A stretch of 64,000 nt of DNA from Aldrovandia affinis. Taxonomy: Eukaryota > Chordata > Actinopteri > Notacanthiformes > Halosauridae. The DNA lies in contig JAINUG010000138.1 of assembly GCA_029706075.1 (NCBI GenBank), positions 2,232,001-2,296,000 of the forward strand, in the 5' to 3' direction. The position numbers and the translations under genes are program-made. Below the pieces are notes generated by a model that was not told where the DNA came from, did not search any database, and saw only the letters and a program-made list of their open reading frames with translations. Position 1 is the stretch's first letter. Each line of letters begins with the position of its first letter. Below, one piece after another: positions 24,854 through 35,487 of the stretch.

Positions 24854-24949
24854 CTCCAGATCAGCCATTACTTAATCAATATCAAGCTGTATTTCCCTCT
24901 CCAAACTGTCCTCTGGTGTAGATTGATCAGACAATCCTTTCTGAGCCAT
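24854..24949 (-). pseudogene. Duplicated first exon of the small gene, with a stop
   Basis: A 96-nt copy of exon 1, about 400 bp upstream on the minus strand. It keeps the ATG, the same length and the donor GAG|GTAGTG, but the codon after the second DID aspartate is TAA where the intact copy has AAA. Flanking intron and upstream sequence is also duplicated (24,655-25,012 against about 24,117-24,640), while exon 2 is absent from this copy. Cys10 is Ser here and Met16 is Leu. Confidence 0.55.
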
Positions 24950-25012
24950 TTCAATTTCTTAACACCTAAGGGCCACAAAAAGCATACTGAAAGTCAAAAA
25001 CAAATGAAAATA

Positions 25013-25329
25013 TTTTTAGCAGAGATGGTTGTCCTTCTGCCAGGTTCTCCCATTGCTGCAGAGGAACTCTGAAGCTCTCTTAGAGTGGCCATTGTGTTCT
25101 TGGTCACCTCCCTGATCAAGGCCCTTCTTGCCCGGTTACTGAGTTTGGCCAGACGGCCAGCTCTAAGAAGAGTTGTGGTGGTTCCAAACTTCTTCCATTT
25201 CACAATGATGGAGCCCATTGTTCTCCTGGGTGCTTTCAATGCTTTAGCAATGTTTTTATACCCTTCCTCAGATCTATGCCTCAACACAATTCTATCTCGG
25301 AGGTCTATGGAGAGTTCCTAGGACTTCAT
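25013..25329 (-). pseudogene. Tc1 transposase, N-terminal DNA-binding half
   Basis: Starts at the ATG at 25,327-25,329, but the fourth codon is TAG. It continues as ELSIDLRDRIVLRHRSEEGY, KNIAKALKAPRRTMGSII, the first helix-turn-helix of a Tc1 transposase, then the GRLAKLSNRARRALIREV linker with the GRP-like motif (here AGRLAKLS) and the second HTH start. About 105 codons are left; the DDE catalytic domain is absent. Normal length is about 340 residues. Confidence 0.85.
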
Positions 25330-25721
25330 GGCTTGGTTTTTACTCTGACATGCACTGTCAACTGTGGGACCTTATATAGACAGGTGTGTGCCTTTCCAAA
25401 TCATGTCCAATCAATTGAATTTACCACAGGTGGACTAGAATCAAGTTGTAGAAACATCTCAAGCAGTATCAGTGGAAACAAAATGCACCTCAGCTCACTT
25501 TTGGGTGTCATATCAAAGGGTGTACATATCATATTTTACATTTAGATTTTTAATAAATTAGCACAAATGTCTAAAAACCTGTTTTCACTTTGTCATTATG
25601 GGCTATTTTGTGTACAATTTTGAGACAAAAAAATGAACTTAATCTATTGTAGAATAAGTCTGTAACGCAATGAAACGTGGAGAGGGTGAAAGGGGTGTGC
25701 AGACTTTCCGTCTTGATTGTA
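25013..25721 (-). mobile_element. Tc1-like transposon, 3' part missing
   Basis: Strongly similar to the abundant salmonid/teleost Tc1 type. The outer end is at about 25,721 (minus strand TACAATCAAGACGGAAAGTC). Subterminal words include TCTAAAAACCTGTTTTCACT, TTGTCATTATGGGCTATTTT and the TATATAGACAGGTGTGTGCC block upstream of the transposase. The other end is cut at about 25,013, where the sequence changes abruptly to the duplicated DNA of the small gene. Confidence 0.85.
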
Positions 25722-26050
25722 GGAGCTCGGCTTGTGTACTGACTATCACCTATCCCTTTGCATATTTTGTTAGGGGAGTGATTGTAAACGGAACATTGTA
25801 AAAACATTTTTTTTTCAAATATTTCAAATTACAGCTGACATTAGCTGGAAACTATACTACAGTATCTCGGCATTAGCTCACATAATCCTTTCTTCCGTGA
25901 GACTGACACCTACTGAACTGGAGTGTCGATAACAAGAGACCAAATAATCGTAGATACAAAGGTTCAAAGTAAATTAAATAGTGCATTATGCATTTGTTTG
26001 CACATCATGGATACAGTCATAATTGATGACGTGTGTTTTTGTGAATACGT
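25722..26050. other. Spacer without recognised gene
   Basis: AT-rich, no feature recognised. Confidence 0.4.
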
Positions 26051-26665
26051 GGCTAGCTAGCTAACTCACTAGCTAGCTACATAATGCTAATGTTATGTAC
26101 CAGCTCAGCTGGTTCATCGGGTACAATGGGCAGCCAATGCAGACAGATCAGCAGTCATGCCGTTACCCAGCACAAATAGCATGACAACTTGAGATTGGAA
26201 GCGAGCGACAACCAACAGCAACCCACCATTTGCTTTATTTAGCTAGCTAGCAAGCTAACTGAAATAGCGCGCTAGTGAACTGTATGTACCAGACGGAACA
26301 TGAGCGAAGGGGGCGAAATCGGCTGATTTCCCCAGCCACATGGAGTAATCGTCTCCGGTACCTCATGCCAAAAGGCCATGACAACTCTTGGTAGCTACCG
26401 ATAATGAAGAGCAACACACAATCTGGTTTGTGTAGCAAGCTAGATGAACAAAAATAAGTGAGCCACAGCTATGTACCTGATGACACGTTAGGGAAGGTGG
26501 CAGCATAGGTTGCTTTGCCCAGTCACGAGCAGGCAAGCATCATGAACACTTCCAAATGATTCTGTTACCTTTATAATTGAAAAATGCTTCCCTTTAACAC
26601 CCTCAGTGGTCATTTAGTTTCGAAACTGCGGCAAAGTGTACCTGTGAGCACGTAATTCTGGTTTT
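26051..26665 (-). repeat. Dispersed repeat DR1, copy 2 (inverted)
   Basis: Reverse-complement homologue of 10,846-11,741, sharing the same ends (TAGC-rich end with GAGTTAGCTAGCTAGC, and AACCAGAATTACGTGCTCAC) and the internal blocks TCATGGCCTTTTGGCATGAG and GTGGCTGGGGAAATCAGC. It carries fewer of the ~165-bp subunits than copy 1. No coding capacity. Confidence 0.7.
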
Positions 26666-27036
26666 GCTAAAATAGCAAGTAACATAGACTAATTTTGTTG
26701 CTCCAAACAGACTATAAGCATTGGAGTACTTGCCTACTTTATGTAGAACACTGATTATTGATTATATCATAGTAACCTGTTTTTGATACATTTGAATATA
26801 CTTTTGTTAAGATATTCAACAAAGATTTTATAAAATTCATTAAGAAATCTGATTTCCTGCTGAATCTGTCAACTGTGGAAGTGTGATACTTATGAGAAAG
26901 CCCTGTAACTGATTAGAGTCAGTAGGCTACATGTACGTATTGGTATTAGTATAAAGATTTTTATAAAATACTGCAAAAGCGTCTAATAAATCCTTGGATT
27001 TAATCTTGTGAATTACCATTGATGCTTGTTGTTTCC
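26666..27036. other. Spacer left of the piggyBac-A nest
   Basis: AT-rich, no feature recognised. Confidence 0.4.
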
Positions 27037-27584
27037 TTAACCCTCTACTGCATGAATTATAAAAAAAATAATGGGAAAAAATGTAGTTTTTTTCTCACTT
27101 AAAATGACTTAATTAAGAGAAAACATGAAAATATACAGTACTGTGCAAAAGTCTTAGGCCATTTATCTGAGCAGTGTAAGTGTTTATTTGGTCGAAAAAA
27201 CACAATATAACATTGATGAAAAGGAACAAAAACTAATTGTGTTTTTAAAACAAGGCCTCCCTTAGAATGCATAACTGAAGCAATTCACTTTGGTAGACTG
27301 TTGTGTAATTTTTGTAAAATAGTCCTGTGGTAAATTCTTCCAAGCTTCTTACAGGATTTGCCATAATTCTTCTTTTGACTTTTGCTTGCTTTTTGTTCTT
27401 TTTCCTGTCCAAGTAATCCCATACAGCTTCAATTATGTTGAGGTTGGGGCTCTGAGGTGGCCAATTTAATACTGTGTGTTCCTCAAGGAGGATATCACAA
27501 GATCTCAATAACTTTTTGGAAAATGCAATAAAATAATATTTTGTATTGTATTAAATGTTTATTTGTATTTATTATAATGTTATA

Positions 27585-29249
27585 CAGTCCCGGCCAAAAG
27601 TTTTGTCGCATGAGTGGACAAAAGTGACAATATTGCTAATTACCCAACTCTTAATTAGCTAATAAAGTTAGGAAACAACACAAATTTATCATAAGTGTCT
27701 AAAGTTTATTTAGATACCATCAAAACAAAAATTTCATAGATGCTTATAAGGTTTATAGCTTGATAATGATCAACAGGCCAGTTTTGGCCGGACAAAAGTC
27801 TTGTTGCAATGGCCAACTCCAATTTCTAGGCCACAGTGAATAAGGAAGAAACAAACAAGGGGTTTGATTAGTCAGATGTAGGTAACTGTGAGCTATAAAA
27901 GCAGAAATTTGACACTTTAAGCCATCAGTTCATGCTCAACATTGCTTCTGTCAACATGCCCAAGATCAAACCAGAAACCAAAGTGCTGATCATCAAGAAT
28001 CTCAAGTCCAAGTCTCCTGCTGAAGTTGCAGACATCTTAAATGTGTCTAAATGGCAGGTGGAGAAGATTCGCAAGCGCTACCAAGAGACTGGCGTCGTCC
28101 ATGACAGACCCAGGTCAGGCAGACCGCACAAGACAACTGCTCGAGAAGACAGCTTGCTGGTCCGACTGTCAAAAGCCAGCCCCATGTCAACCACCTCACA
28201 GCTCCAGGAGGAGTGGACGCCAGCTCGCTTGCTCGCAATGGTCTCCACGGTCGTATTGCTGCCCAGAAACCAGCGCTAAACAAGAGACAGCTAAGAAATC
28301 GTGTTGCGTACGCCAAGGCCCATAGCCTGACGGAAGGTTGGACAGCAGAAAAGTGGCAAAAAATAGATTTTCAGATGAATCGTCAGTTGAGCTCCATCCC
28401 AAGCGCCGCCAATATTGTCGACAACCCTCTGGGGCCCGTCTGGACCCACGGTTCACCCAGAAGACAGTCAAATTTGGAGGTGGAAAGATTATGGTTTGGG
28501 GTTACATCCAATACGGAGGTGCCAGGGAGATCTGTAAGGTGGATGGTAACATTGACAGTGCCAAATATCAACAGATTCTTGCCTCCCAGTACATTCCCAA
28601 CAACAAAAGGGGTCAAATTTTTCAACAGGATGGAGCTCCTTGCCATACCTCAGGTTCCACTATGAAGTTTCTCAGGGGGAAGAAGATCAAGGTCCTTCAG
28701 GGATGGCCAGCACAGTCTCCAGATATGAATATTATTGACCATATCTGGGGAAGAATGAAGGAGGAAGCTTGGAGGACCAAGCCGAAGAACTTGGAGGAGC
28801 TTTGGGATGCCTGCAAGGTGGCCTTCCATGCCATCCCCGATGACTTCATCAACAAGTTCTACGACTCTCTGCCAAATCGGATGGCAACTGTTCTGCCGGC
28901 CAAAGGAACCCATACAAGATATTAATTTCTTAACTTATAGTCCATGATGAAATACTAGACTGATTTTTCATTTGTTATTTTATTTACTTTTTGAGAAAGA
29001 TAACATTTCTTGATTATAATTTGATTTGCGACAAGACTTTTGTCCAGATAGAAACTGGCTTGTTCATCATTATCAAGCAATAAACCTTATAAGCATCTAT
29101 GACATTTTTGTTTTGATGGTATCTAAATAAACTTTAGACACTTATGATTAATTTGTGTTGTTTCCTAACTTTATTAGCTAATTAAGAGTTGGGTAATTAG
29201 CAATTGTCACTTTTGTCCACTCATGCGACAAAACTTTTGGCCGGGACTG
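27585..29249 (+). mobile_element. Inner Tc1-like element with 224-bp IR/DR ends
   Basis: A 1,665-bp element bounded by TA on both sides. Its ends match over about 220 bp: CAGTCCCGGCCAAAAGTTTT at the tip and, about 200 bp inside, a second related motif (GGACAAAAGTCTTGTTGC at 27,790; its complement at 29,026-29,049). Two such sites per end form the IR/DR arrangement known from Sleeping Beauty-type Tc1 elements. The ends are nearly identical to each other, so the copy is fairly young, and it is younger than the outer Tc1. It encodes one damaged transposase. Confidence 0.9.
27956..28925 (+). pseudogene. Tc1 transposase, frameshifted, DD35D
   Basis: Starts ATG at 27,956 (MPKIKPETKVLIIKNLKSK). The first HTH (PAEVADILNVSKWQVEKI) and the GRP linker (DRPRSGRPHKT) are intact. 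Near 28,210 the frame is lost and about 30 bp of the second HTH are missing; it resumes as ARNGLHGRIAAQKPALNKRQ, shifts again near 28,360, and continues to a natural stop at 28,923-28,925. The catalytic domain shows FSDESS, FQQDGAPCHTS and MNIIDHIWG. The third residue is Asp, where the family usually has Glu, and 35 residues lie between the second and third positions. Sleeping Beauty has DD34E. The GAC codon could be a point change from GAA/GAG. Confidence 0.85.
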
Positions 29250-29390
29250 TATAATGTTTTTCCAAGCATATAAACACTGCCCAGAGAAATAGCTTTAAAC
29301 ATAGCTTCAAACATTTTCTTGGGTGGCCTAAGACTTTTGCACAGTACTGTATATATATATGTTTTGTTTTCTGGGGGATACTTAGGCGTT

Positions 29391-29410
29391 TGTTGCCATA
29401 TGGCAACAAC
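29391..29410. repeat. 20-bp perfect palindrome of piggyBac-A
   Basis: TTGTTGCCATATGGCAACAA reads the same on both strands. Close relatives occur at 38,623-38,642 (one change) and about 40,394-40,413, all within piggyBac-A and preceded on the outward side by a GCATG- or GAT-type word, so they look like subterminal sites of this transposon. Confidence 0.7.
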
Positions 29411-29845
29411 ATGCGATTAGGGAAAGTGCTGTAAAATTGTATTTTTCTTAGTTTACTCCAGCTTTTTACACTAAAACTAAAAAACATCGTTTTTTTGTGT
29501 GCCACTTACATCTTTTATCACCCCTAAACACAAATGAGTTAATCTATATCAATTTAATTGAATTATTTTACTTGTAAAAATACAGTGAAAATACACATCC
29601 GCATTCGAACTGATGATCGAGCATTAAAAAAAACCTAATTTTTGAAATAAAAAACAAGTTTTATTCATATAAAGCTAACTCATATGGCTTTCTCTGTCAA
29701 ATTGAATAAAAACACAATCAATCTTAAAAATGAAAACATGGACACAGGACAAGTGTACATTTTAATGAAATGGGAAAATTGCTGCTCCAATCCACTGCTC
29801 TTCTGGTGCCTCCTGACAACGTGCCTGTTGCACCTTAGGAATTAT

Positions 29846-30117
29846 TAAATTCCAGGAAGCAGTCCACACTTTGTACACATCATCCTTACAATGCCCTTAC
29901 AGCCAGGGTATTTGCATCTCCCCTTGACTGCCGCCATCATGGGCCAGTGGCCGATGTTGTCTTATCGCACTGCTTCTGGGGGCATAGGGCTCGCAGGGCC
30001 CCGTCATTGTTTCTCTGCTAAAGCTGACCCGACAGACTGTGACGGTCTTCCCTTCCTCTTGCTGCTGGTGGACTTGTTTTCCATGGTCAGGCAGGATGCA
30101 ATGTTGATTTTAAAGTC
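29846..30117 (-). pseudogene. piggyBac-A transposase, C-terminal Cys-rich domain
   Basis: The minus-strand passage reads DFKINIASCLTMENKSTSSK, RKGRPSQ, then GHWPM and RCKYPGCKGIVRMMCTKCGL before a stop. The H.P / C-x4-C / C-x2-C pattern is the end of the piggyBac-type cysteine-rich domain, which binds transposon end DNA in the family. An in-frame TGA and TAA-type stops between the blocks show decay. Its 5' side is cut by the palindromic element, whose target duplication AAAGTC overlaps the DFK codons. Confidence 0.7.
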
Positions 30118-31941
30118 ATATATAGATATTATATGGCTTTTTTAAAATCATGTTGACAGTTTGGAATGTGACCTTTTGACATCATTAGACACGGTGTCCA
30201 ATGGGTTTTTGTTAGTTAACATACTGCTATCTTTAAAATAAAATAAAATAGCAACACACTATACATATCTTTTAAAAATGTAAACGAAAAACATAAACAC
30301 ATTGGCAAGCCGATGTCTAGTTGTTTTTTTCTGCTGTAAAACCCCAGCCAAAAGATAACCGAAGTAAGAAGCCAAGTAAGAATCCTTTTTGCTGTGGGCT
30401 AACAACATAGCCTCCTGTCGATACGTAGCGTAGGCTACTCCCAATTGCTTTGTTACAACACTGCTTTCTCGTTCCGAAGCCGTGAAATGACACCTGTTTT
30501 TTTCATTAAGCTCATGCCTAATAGTAGCTACCTTTTGACATTGTGGTTCCCATGGTGAGGTGTTGTCCAATGGTCCTGTTTTTGAATAAGATAATTTACC
30601 CTTTTGACATCGTTAGACACGGTGTCCAAAAAGGTGTCTAATTTCAGAGACATCTGTTGTTTTATTAAACTCACCCCCATTATGCGACGCATAGTGCCTT
30701 AGACTCTAAGGTTCAAAACAGTTATAAAAAGCACCAAAGGTTTGATACGTACTACGTATCTTTAAAAATTTTAACGAAATTGGGTTTTTGTTAGTTAACA
30801 TACTGCTATCTTTAAAGTAAAATAAAATAGCAACACACTATACATATCTTTTAAAAATGTAAACGAAAAACATAAACACATTGGCAAGCCGATGTCTAGT
30901 TGTTTTTTTCTGCTGTAAAACCCCAGCCAAAAGATAACCGAAGTAAGAAACCAAGTAAGAATCCTTTTTGCTGTGGGCTAACAACATAGCCTACTGCTGA
31001 TATGTAGCGTAGGCTACCCCTCAATTGCTTTGTCACAACACTGGTTTCTCGTTCCAAAGCCGTGAAATGACACCTGTTTTTTTCATTAAGCTCATGCCTA
31101 ATAGTAGCTACCTTTTGACATTGTGGTTCCCATGGTGAGGTGTTGTCCAATGGTCCTGTTTTTGAATAAGATAATTGACCCTTTTGACATCGTTAGACAT
31201 GGTGTCCAAAAAGGTATCTAACTTCAGGGGGGAAATTACATCTGTTTTTTCCATGGGGAAACCTTTTTCTGAGAGCCCAGGACCCCCCCGGTTCAAAAGA
31301 CACACAAGCATACATCTGTGTTTTTGTTTTTTTTCTCTCTTTTTGAACAAGGTCATATTTTTCAATTGTAATTAACAAGTCTGGCTAGTGGGCCAAGATA
31401 CTTAAGCACTTTTTTTCGATACGCATCTTTAAAATTTCAACTAAATGACGTTCAAAACAGCTGTAAAAACAGGCACAGCGAATATAAATGTACGGCCGTT
31501 TTTCTGGACATTTTGAGAAAATCTGTCCTAAGCGTCATACTGTTATGTCTCATTATATCTGCCCTGGTGCCCCGAAAAAAGTAATTAAGTTTAAAGCTAG
31601 GGTCTTGCTGGAATCTATAGAATCATTGGTGCAACAATGGCCTACTTCAAACAAAATAATTGGCGGCTACAAATTTGATACAGTGATGGGGATGGTCAAG
31701 CTGTATAATATGGAAACGTTTTCAGTACTTTCTTGCAGACACAACTTTTATTGAATATTTTGGGGATGACTGGTACAAAATCAGAGAAGAGTTTTGCGGC
31801 GTAAACCAAGAGTGGGATTTGTGTTTTAAAAACCCCCATTGAACGTATTCACTGTTTTTGAATGAATTACAAGACACCCCAGATCATATAAACAGGATAG
31901 ATTTTGTTCAAATTGAGGACGTCGGTGAAGAGCGGCTTGTT
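30118..31941. repeat. Left inverted arm, outer part
   Basis: Homologous in inverted orientation to 36,739-38,100. It contains minus-strand frames reading outward (30,259-30,570; 30,896-31,150; 31,108-31,365, the last with KLDTFLDTMSNDVKRV) and a plus-strand frame reading inward (31,488-31,754, MYGRFSGHFEKICPKRH). Similar frames recur in the other arm. The left arm alone has a tandem duplication of period 579 bp (see separate entry). Confidence 0.75.
30203..31229. repeat. 579-bp-period tandem duplication in the left arm
   Basis: GGGTTTTTGTTAGTTAACAT begins at 30,203 and again at 30,782. About 450 bp of the two units align closely, including CCAGCCAAAAGATAACCGAA and CCATGGTGAGGTGTTGTCC. The right arm has a single unit. 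Confidence 0.85.
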
Positions 31942-31945
31942 TTAA

Positions 31946-33534
31946 CCCTCTGAGGTCCGTGCTAAGCTTTTCGATGTTTTTTGATTTTGGCATGGTCTGA
32001 TATTTATCTCAATTTCATCAATTTAACACACATTTACTCCAAAGTGTTTAATATTTTTATTTGAAGGACAATCACAGCTACATTTGTATGCCATCAATAG
32101 TTTGGTCAGTATCATATGCAGCTTGTAAATAGATCTACAAACACACAAGTTAAAAATAGTTAATTTTTCTGCTGTCACAAAAGTTGTGAAAGCACACACT
32201 AAACTATAGTGACGAATTGTTTTGCCAATGTGCGTTTGTTCATCAAGGTCTTGGTTATGTAAGGGTGTGAAAATGTTTTAGCACATATGAGATCTAAATA
32301 GCTAAAAACCTGTTTTTATCAGAACTGGTCACATTTATTTCAGGCTGTGGGAGGGCTATATGCTAATTTACTGAATATTCATGATCCACACCTGAAAGAT
32401 CATGGTCAAGCCATCAGACAAAGACATCTTGCAGAGTAGCCTACGCATTTCTTGCGACTAACAGAAGCCAGTTTGACAACATCCAAAGTCTGGCATTGGG
32501 CACAGGCACATGATCAAAAGTTTAAGATATTCATCTTTAAACGTCTGTAGGAAAACGAAAGCAAAATCCGTGTCTACGAAGACATAAACATAAACAAAGA
32601 CATAAACAAGACAAAACAAACAAGACAAAACAAAATAACGAACGATCAGGAACAAACAAAACGTATCCAAAATCTCGGAATAAACTAAACGCTGGGAATC
32701 TAAACCACAATAAGCACACAAACAAGTTCTCGAGAGGCAAGAAACATTAATCACAATAGGTATTATCAAGCTAAGCTAGATAATGTCCAAGCGCCGAAAC
32801 AGAATGCCAGCTGGTTAAATATCCTCCCGTTAATTATTCGCAGCAGTCCGCAATGATTCTGATTTTTTTTATAGCGTGGAATTCATATATTTTCACGAGT
32901 ATTTGAAAATATGGTAAATCAAATAAATATCAGCATACACCGTCTGTTGCTGGCAGCTCGCAACCGTAAACACAGACAAGATCCGATATAATGTCGGGAC
33001 ATTGTTTACGCTGCAATTTCACACACGGAATTCATATATTGAATACGAGTATTTGATAACATGGCAAATCAAATATAGTTACTTACTCTTCGTCAGTTAT
33101 TGTCTTCGCCGCTTTCCATCGATGCTCTCAAACACTGCAGCGCAGAAAATCTTTCCATCTTGAATAAAATTGTATGTCTGTATAAAATCTTGCTTCAAAT
33201 TGTCGGGACAGTTTGTGTTGTTTACGCCGGCGTTTCACACATGGCCCCACGCCCCTCCCCACACCTCCCGAAACTCGCACCTAGTTACCATGTCAATAGA
33301 AGGGGACGTTACTAAAAGGTAAAAAACAGAGTAAAAACAAGGTTTACTTTTGGTCTAATTAACCTAATTTAAAAATCCCATTTGATTTGCCAGTGCTCAA
33401 ATCGGAAAGTCGCGATTCTAAGGTTTCTGTCAATGTTTTTGTCGCGTGTGTATGATAAAATATCGCGAAATTAGAAATAGTAATATACTTTTATTGCTGC
33501 TGGGAGCGGCGCCGCTCCCGTCGACCTCAGGGGG
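31946..33534 (-). mobile_element. piggyBac-B copy 3, inserted at TTAA in the left arm
   Basis: TTAA (31,942-31,945), CCCTCTGAGGTCCGTGC... to ...GTCGACCTCAGGGGG, TTAA (33,535-33,538). The transposase strand is minus. A remnant of the C-terminal domain lies near 32,430-32,540 (QTLDV, KLASV and RKKC-like words in broken frames); the catalytic domain is absent. The hairpin next to the right end is an 18-bp perfect palindrome here (33,502-33,519). Confidence 0.85.
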
Positions 33535-33535
33535 T

Positions 33536-33745
33536 TAAAGAAATCGCATTGTCGCTTCTTCAAAATATGAAACAGGAAATGGAAAGCACAATTGCTTTTC
33601 TTTGTAAAGATCTGCGTGAACTGACCACTTACTTTAAAAAGATAGACCAACTGTTTTTGTGGTGGAAGGACCAGAGGGTTACATTTTCTTTCTAGAAAAT
33701 TATAACATCCGTAATCCAATCAACCTAAGGTCTCAAACGCCCCAC
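33536..33745 (+). repeat. Left inverted arm, inner part
   Basis: Matches 34,590-34,798 in inverted orientation (AAATCGCATTGTCGCTTCTT, GAACTGACCACTTACTTTAA, CCTTAGGTTGATTGGATTAC-type complement). On the plus strand it reads as a helix-like passage (KQEMESTIAFLCKDLRELTT) that ends at a stop near 33,695. It is the end of an inward-reading frame of the arm. Confidence 0.65.
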
Positions 33746-34037
33746 CCACACCCCCTTGTCTTGTCTAGCAAAGATGTCCGGGTTTGAAACATTGTTTTCG
33801 ATGGTCTTGAACAGGATTGCCTTTACCTCCTCAGCCAAGTCATCGTTTCTTATTTGGTAGAGGCATTGTATTCTGTTTCCCATATTTCAGGCTTTCGGGG
33901 ATTGGATTTATTTATCCAAGCTTCCAAAGTTTTTCAAAAAACTTTGTCTCTATACTTTTCGGGGAGACTGTTTTTCATGGCAGTCAGAGTCTGACGAATG
34001 TACGCCTCGTGCCTCAGGTCAAAAGCAACTACCTCGG

Positions 34038-34595
34038 CTATAGGCTACCTCTAATTTTCTCTGTGGAACATTGCTCTCCAATCAATAGCAGCGGCACATT
34101 CAGAGTGTAGCACAGACAAGGGTGAAACAGCCTTTTATATATTTTTTCATAATTAAAATATAAATAATTTTGGTCAGGCTCGTCAAGGCAACTGTGTTGA
34201 ATCTGACTAGGGTGGCTAACTGTACACTCATAGCAGTTCTGTTTCAAGTCCTGCTCAATAATATAGTCCAAAATGCAGGCTATTGACGCTTTTATCATCC
34301 TGACTATCCTCAAGGTGGAAACACTGTCAGGAATAGGGTCGTGAGGAGGTGTTGGCGGTAGAAAGGTCAGGTTGCTTTCGTCCAATTCTTGTCCCAAACG
34401 CTGCAGCCATACCGAGGTGTCGTCAAAGTCAATGGTCCCATCACAGGTGCTGACATCTTGGTTGTTAGAGACGTGAGCCATGTTTTTTTTTTTTTGCAGT
34501 TGTTTAAAGATGGCAGAGATGTTTAAAACGGATAACCGCGAATCCTTTAAATTCAGACAAGACAAAGACGGGGTGGGGGCAGGGCGTGGGGGCAT
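34038..34595 (-). CDS. 185-residue frame in the unique centre, unknown (fossil context)
   Basis: The longest frame of the palindromic element. It begins with a Pro-rich stretch (MPPRPAPTPSLS); a second Met (MAHVSNNQD) follows a short Lys/Gln run and may be the real start. Residues 40-90 are acidic; then comes a C-x2-C...H-P...H-S-C arrangement (CYECTVSHPSQIQHSCLDEP) that could bind zinc. The C-terminal third is aromatic and Cys-rich (YLYFNYEKIYKRLFHPCLCY). I know no family with this layout. The minus-strand sequence that follows it (34,037 down to about 33,770) also looks coding-like but is not open. Whether it is expressed is unknown. Confidence 0.4.
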   Translation of the reverse strand: MPPRPAPTPSLSCLNLKDSRLSVLNISAIFKQLQKKKNMAHVSNNQDVSTCDGTIDFDDTSVWLQRLGQELDESNLTFLPPTPPHDPIPDSVSTLRIVRMIKASIACILDYIIEQDLKQNCYECTVSHPSQIQHSCLDEPDQNYLYFNYEKIYKRLFHPCLCYTLNVPLLLIGEQCSTEKIRGSL

Positions 34596-34798
34596 TTCAG
34601 ACCTTAGGTTGATTGGATTACAGATGTTATCATTTTCTAGAAAGAAAATTTAACTCCCTCTGGTCCTTCCACCACAAAAACAGTTGGTCTATATTTTTTA
34701 AGTAAGTGGTCAGTTCACGCAGATCTTTCCAGAGAAAAGCGATTGTGCTTTCCGTTTCTTGTTTCATATTTTGAAGAAGCGACAATGCGATTTCTTTA
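34590..34798 (-). repeat. Right inverted arm, inner part
   Basis: Inverted match to 33,536-33,745. It ends at the TTAA (34,796-34,799) where piggyBac-C begins. Confidence 0.7.
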
Positions 34799-35072
34799 AC
34801 TTCGGACAGATTTGACCCGAATTTAGGTGTTTATCATCACAAAAAGGCTGGTTAACATACTTGTTTTAGCCTGAGGCCAGGTGACTTTGCCTAATTTGGG
34901 GTCATGAACTTCTATACAGAATATTGACATCTTGATGTTTTTGTTTATTTCTATATGCACTTTGCACCCCATTTTGATGTTTCGGCCATTTTTGGCCGCA
35001 AAGGAGAATAGGCCTTTATGAACTAGCAGCTAGTATAAATAAGAGGGACACTTTGTTTTTCTCTCACTCTCA

Positions 35073-35109
<37 letters not shown>

Positions 35110-35487
35110 ACTGTTCTCGCCACAAGCATAAAGACTATCCCAAATAGATGCAAATATTTTTTCTTACTTTTATTTGAACTAAAGGCATATTTATAAATAT
35201 ATTTTATCTTCAATAAGCTTACCAATGCCTCATAGACATAACATGAGACAGATGCAGATCTAAGTTGTGGGAATCCACTCTGTTGCTGTCTGAGAGGGGC
35301 AACACTGATATAAAAAAGGTCCCACTCACCATTTACTCACTCAATCACTCAGAAGCAATTGTCAGAAGAGGAACATGAGCAGAAGACTCATGTACAGCCA
35401 GTGAAGCCCTCGCTGTACTCTTAGACAATGATAATGACAATGAAATAGAGGAGGAAGTGTCTGAAACTGAGGACAATGTTGAACATA

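Larger units (their letters stand above)
27136..29349 (-). mobile_element. Outer Tc1-like element, TA duplication, split by a second Tc1
   Basis: Terminal repeats CAGTACTGTGCAAAAGTCTT (27,136) and its complement ending at 29,349, each bounded by TA. The minus strand keeps the C-terminal piece of a transposase (27,245-27,508) with WPPQSPNLNIIEAVWDYL, in which the E of NIIE is the third catalytic residue, followed by the usual C-terminal tail. The N-terminal two thirds are missing, so it was an internally deleted copy. A second Tc1 lies inside it at 27,585-29,249. Confidence 0.85.

Noticed and set aside
28213-28665. 150-codon frame as a separate gene
   Set aside because: Its first third is the shifted Tc1 transposase frame and the rest is out-of-frame shadow of the same gene.
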